Shown: positions 60,065 to 61,712 of the stretch, piece after piece
Numbering within the stretch: position 1 is the stretch's first letter
Layout of the letters: each line of letters starts with the position of its first letter
Assembly (NCBI GenBank): GCA_021648485.1
Contig: JAKISS010000011.1
Location: 1-61,712 of the forward strand
DNA: 61,712 bases
Direction: 5' to 3'
From: Gammaproteobacteria bacterium
Lineage (GTDB): Bacteria > Pseudomonadota > Gammaproteobacteria > SZUA-152
The notes under the pieces: generated by a model
What the model was told of the DNA's origin: nothing
The model's database searches: none
What the model saw: only the letters and a program-made list of their open reading frames with translations
Program-made: the position numbers and the translations under genes

Positions 60065-61489
60065 TTATTCCCCTATTTCTCTTACGTCAACAAAGTGACC
60101 CGCCACTGCCGCTGCTGCTGCCATAGCCGGACTCACCAGATGAGTGCGTCCTCCCTGCCCCTGTCGTCCCTCGAAGTTGCGATTCGAGGTAGAGGCACAA
60201 CGTTCACCCGGCTCCAGTTTGTCGGCATTCATGGCCAGGCACATGGAGCAACCGGGCTCTCGCCATTCAAAACCGGCATCAATAAAAATTTTATCAAGGC
60301 CTTCTTTTTCGGCTTGTGCTTTCACTAAGCCGGATCCTGGTACCACCATCGCCAACTTGACGTTATCTGCTACCTTTCGCCCTTTGGCCACAACCGCTGC
60401 CGCACGCAAGTCTTCGATACGCGAATTGGTGCAGGAACCAATGAAAGCCTTGTCGATGCTGATTGTATTAATCGGTGTATTGGCTTCCAGCCCCATGTAC
60501 ACCAGCGCAGCTCGCATACCGTCGGCCTTTACTGCATCATCTTGTTGCGCCGGATCAGGCACGCGACCATCCACAGGCACGACCATTTCCGGTGATGTTC
60601 CCCAGGTGACCTGCGGTTGAATATCCGCACCGTTAATATGAACTACGTGATCAAATTGTGCATCATCATCCGAATGTAATTCACGCCATGCAGCCACCGC
60701 CATTTCCCATTGCCCATCTGTCGGCGCATAAGGTCTCCCTTTCACATAATCGATGGTCTTTTGATCCACCGCCACCATACCCGCACGCGCACCACCTTCG
60801 ATGGCCATGTTGCACACCGTCATGCGACCCTCAATAGAAAGATCACGAATACCTTTGCCGCCAAATTCGATGGCATAACCTGTGCCGCCCGCCGTACCGA
60901 TTTCACCGATAACGGCCAGCACAATGTCTTTGGCCGTCACGCCCGCTCCCACCGCACCATCTATACTCACCAACATGTTTTTCGACTTGCGCTGGATCAG
61001 GCACTGCGTGGCCAACACATGCTCCACCTCGGAGGTGCCGATGCCGTGGGCCAGCGCGCCTAACGCACCATGAGTAGAGGTATGCGAATCACCACACACC
61101 AATGTCATGCCCGGTAACGTGGCACCCTGCTCGGGGCTGATGACATGCACAATGCCCTGGCGGATATCATCCATTTTGAATTCGGTGATACCAAACTCAT
61201 CGCAATTATTGTCCAGCGTTTCCACCTGCAAACGCGCTACAGGATCGGTAATACCCTGCGCCCGCCCACCGTTTTCCGGTGGTGTGGTGGGCACGTTGTG
61301 ATCCGGCGTGGCAAGATTGGCCGCCACCCGCCACGGTTTGCGGCCCGCCAAACGCAGCCCTTCAAAAGCCTGTGGCGAAGTCACTTCATGCACCAAATGC
61401 CGGTCAATATAAAGCAGACAGGTACCATCGTCCTGAGTACGCACCACATGCGCATCCCACAATTTATCGTAAAGGGTTTTGCCAGCCAT
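60065..61489 (-). CDS. leuC: 3-isopropylmalate dehydratase large subunit
   Basis: 474 residues. [4Fe-4S] cysteines in [13 protein letters not shown] and [31 protein letters not shown] also present. Aconitase-like enzyme of leucine synthesis. First of leuCDB; divergent from the LysR gene. Confidence 0.98.
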   Translation of the reverse strand: MAGKTLYDKLWDAHVVRTQDDGTCLLYIDRHLVHEVTSPQAFEGLRLAGRKPWRVAANLATPDHNVPTTPPENGGRAQGITDPVARLQVETLDNNCDEFGITEFKMDDIRQGIVHVISPEQGATLPGMTLVCGDSHTSTHGALGALAHGIGTSEVEHVLATQCLIQRKSKNMLVSIDGAVGAGVTAKDIVLAVIGEIGTAGGTGYAIEFGGKGIRDLSIEGRMTVCNMAIEGGARAGMVAVDQKTIDYVKGRPYAPTDGQWEMAVAAWRELHSDDDAQFDHVVHINGADIQPQVTWGTSPEMVVPVDGRVPDPAQQDDAVKADGMRAALVYMGLEANTPINTISIDKAFIGSCTNSRIEDLRAAAVVAKGRKVADNVKLAMVVPGSGLVKAQAEKEGLDKIFIDAGFEWREPGCSMCLAMNADKLEPGERCASTSNRNFEGRQGQGGRTHLVSPAMAAAAAVAGHFVDVREIGE

Positions 61490-61578
61490 TGCTTTTTCCT
61501 CGGTTCATCCTGCTTTGTTTCAGGTCTTCATTCACTCTGCTGGCGGAATTCTAGCCCACCCCAAAAATAACAACAATT

Positions 61579-61592
61579 CTATTTCTTGATAG
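61579..61592. promoter_or_regulatory. Possible LysR-type binding site in the leuC-lysR intergenic region
   Basis: CTATTTCTTGATAG has dyad symmetry CTAT-N6-ATAG and fits the T-N11-A rule. It lies about 37 bp before the LysR start. Evidence is only the pattern and position. Confidence 0.3.
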
Positions 61593-61628
61593 TTTGCATT
61601 CCACAAAGGAATAGATAAAACTAACGTT

Positions 61629-61712
61629 ATGGACACGGCCAACCTGCAAACTTTCATCGCTGCTGCCGAATTGAAATCTTTTTCACTCGCCGCCGAGCAA
61701 CTCTATCTTACC
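61629..61712 (+). CDS. LysR-family regulator (N-terminal fragment, runs off window)
   Basis: 28 codons visible: MDTANLQTFIAAAELKSFSL and AAEQLYLT, the start of a LysR helix-turn-helix. It is divergent from leuC and presumably regulates it or itself. Confidence 0.88.
   Translation, partial: MDTANLQTFIAAAELKSFSLAAEQLYLT

Overview
The window looks like a chromosomal segment of a sulfur-oxidising gammaproteobacterium. The evidence is a sulfide:quinone oxidoreductase gene, the blocks xseB-ispA-dxs and leuCDB-asd-usg-fimV-truA-trpFBA-accD-folC-SPOR-cvpA-purF-metZ (a gene order characteristic of Gammaproteobacteria), and TPP and SAM-II riboswitches. The genus cannot be fixed from the sequence alone. 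No rRNA, tRNA or CRISPR array was seen.

Layout. 1-13.6 kb: HDOD-GAF regulator, cold-shock gene, a decayed ppnP, a LysM/membrane/lipoprotein trio that resembles an effector-immunity module, mscS and mgtC, NlpC/P60 lipoprotein, thiC-ytoQ-chaN-like operon under a TPP riboswitch, an OmpA-family porin and a second mscS. 13.6-20.4 kb: a defence island. It holds a divergent CapH/CapP-type repressor-protease pair, a small DUF2188 gene, a CapV-type patatin phospholipase, a CD-NTase that appears fused in one ORF to an E2-like (UBC) domain, and an AbiEi/AbiEii pair with a palindromic operator. 20.6-25.1 kb: isoprenoid and pterin genes. 25.3-36.5 kb: haem protein, SQR, aspartic protease, a broken glutamine amidotransferase, DUF1853, glycerate kinase, a zinc-ribbon/cyclase/AAA/TPR giant and a TPR protein. 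36.5-61.7 kb: the conserved amino-acid/purine block on the minus strand, interrupted around accD by accessory cargo (a double-AAA ATPase, a decayed LysM-type module, and a lipase with a lipoprotein partner). The last 84 bases begin a LysR regulator divergent from leuC.

Dispersed through the window are four copies of a 175-bp palindromic MITE with 5-bp target duplications, two copies of a longer-palindrome repeat, CGCAAAG-type inverted repeats around leuB, and a REP-like pair near 45 kb.

The most interesting system is the CBASS-like island. A nucleotide second messenger made by the CD-NTase would switch on the patatin phospholipase to degrade membranes; the CapH/CapP pair would control expression through DNA-damage-triggered proteolysis of the repressor. 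The CD-NTase-E2 fusion and the DUF2188 leader gene are the parts that I do not recognise from described CBASS architectures.
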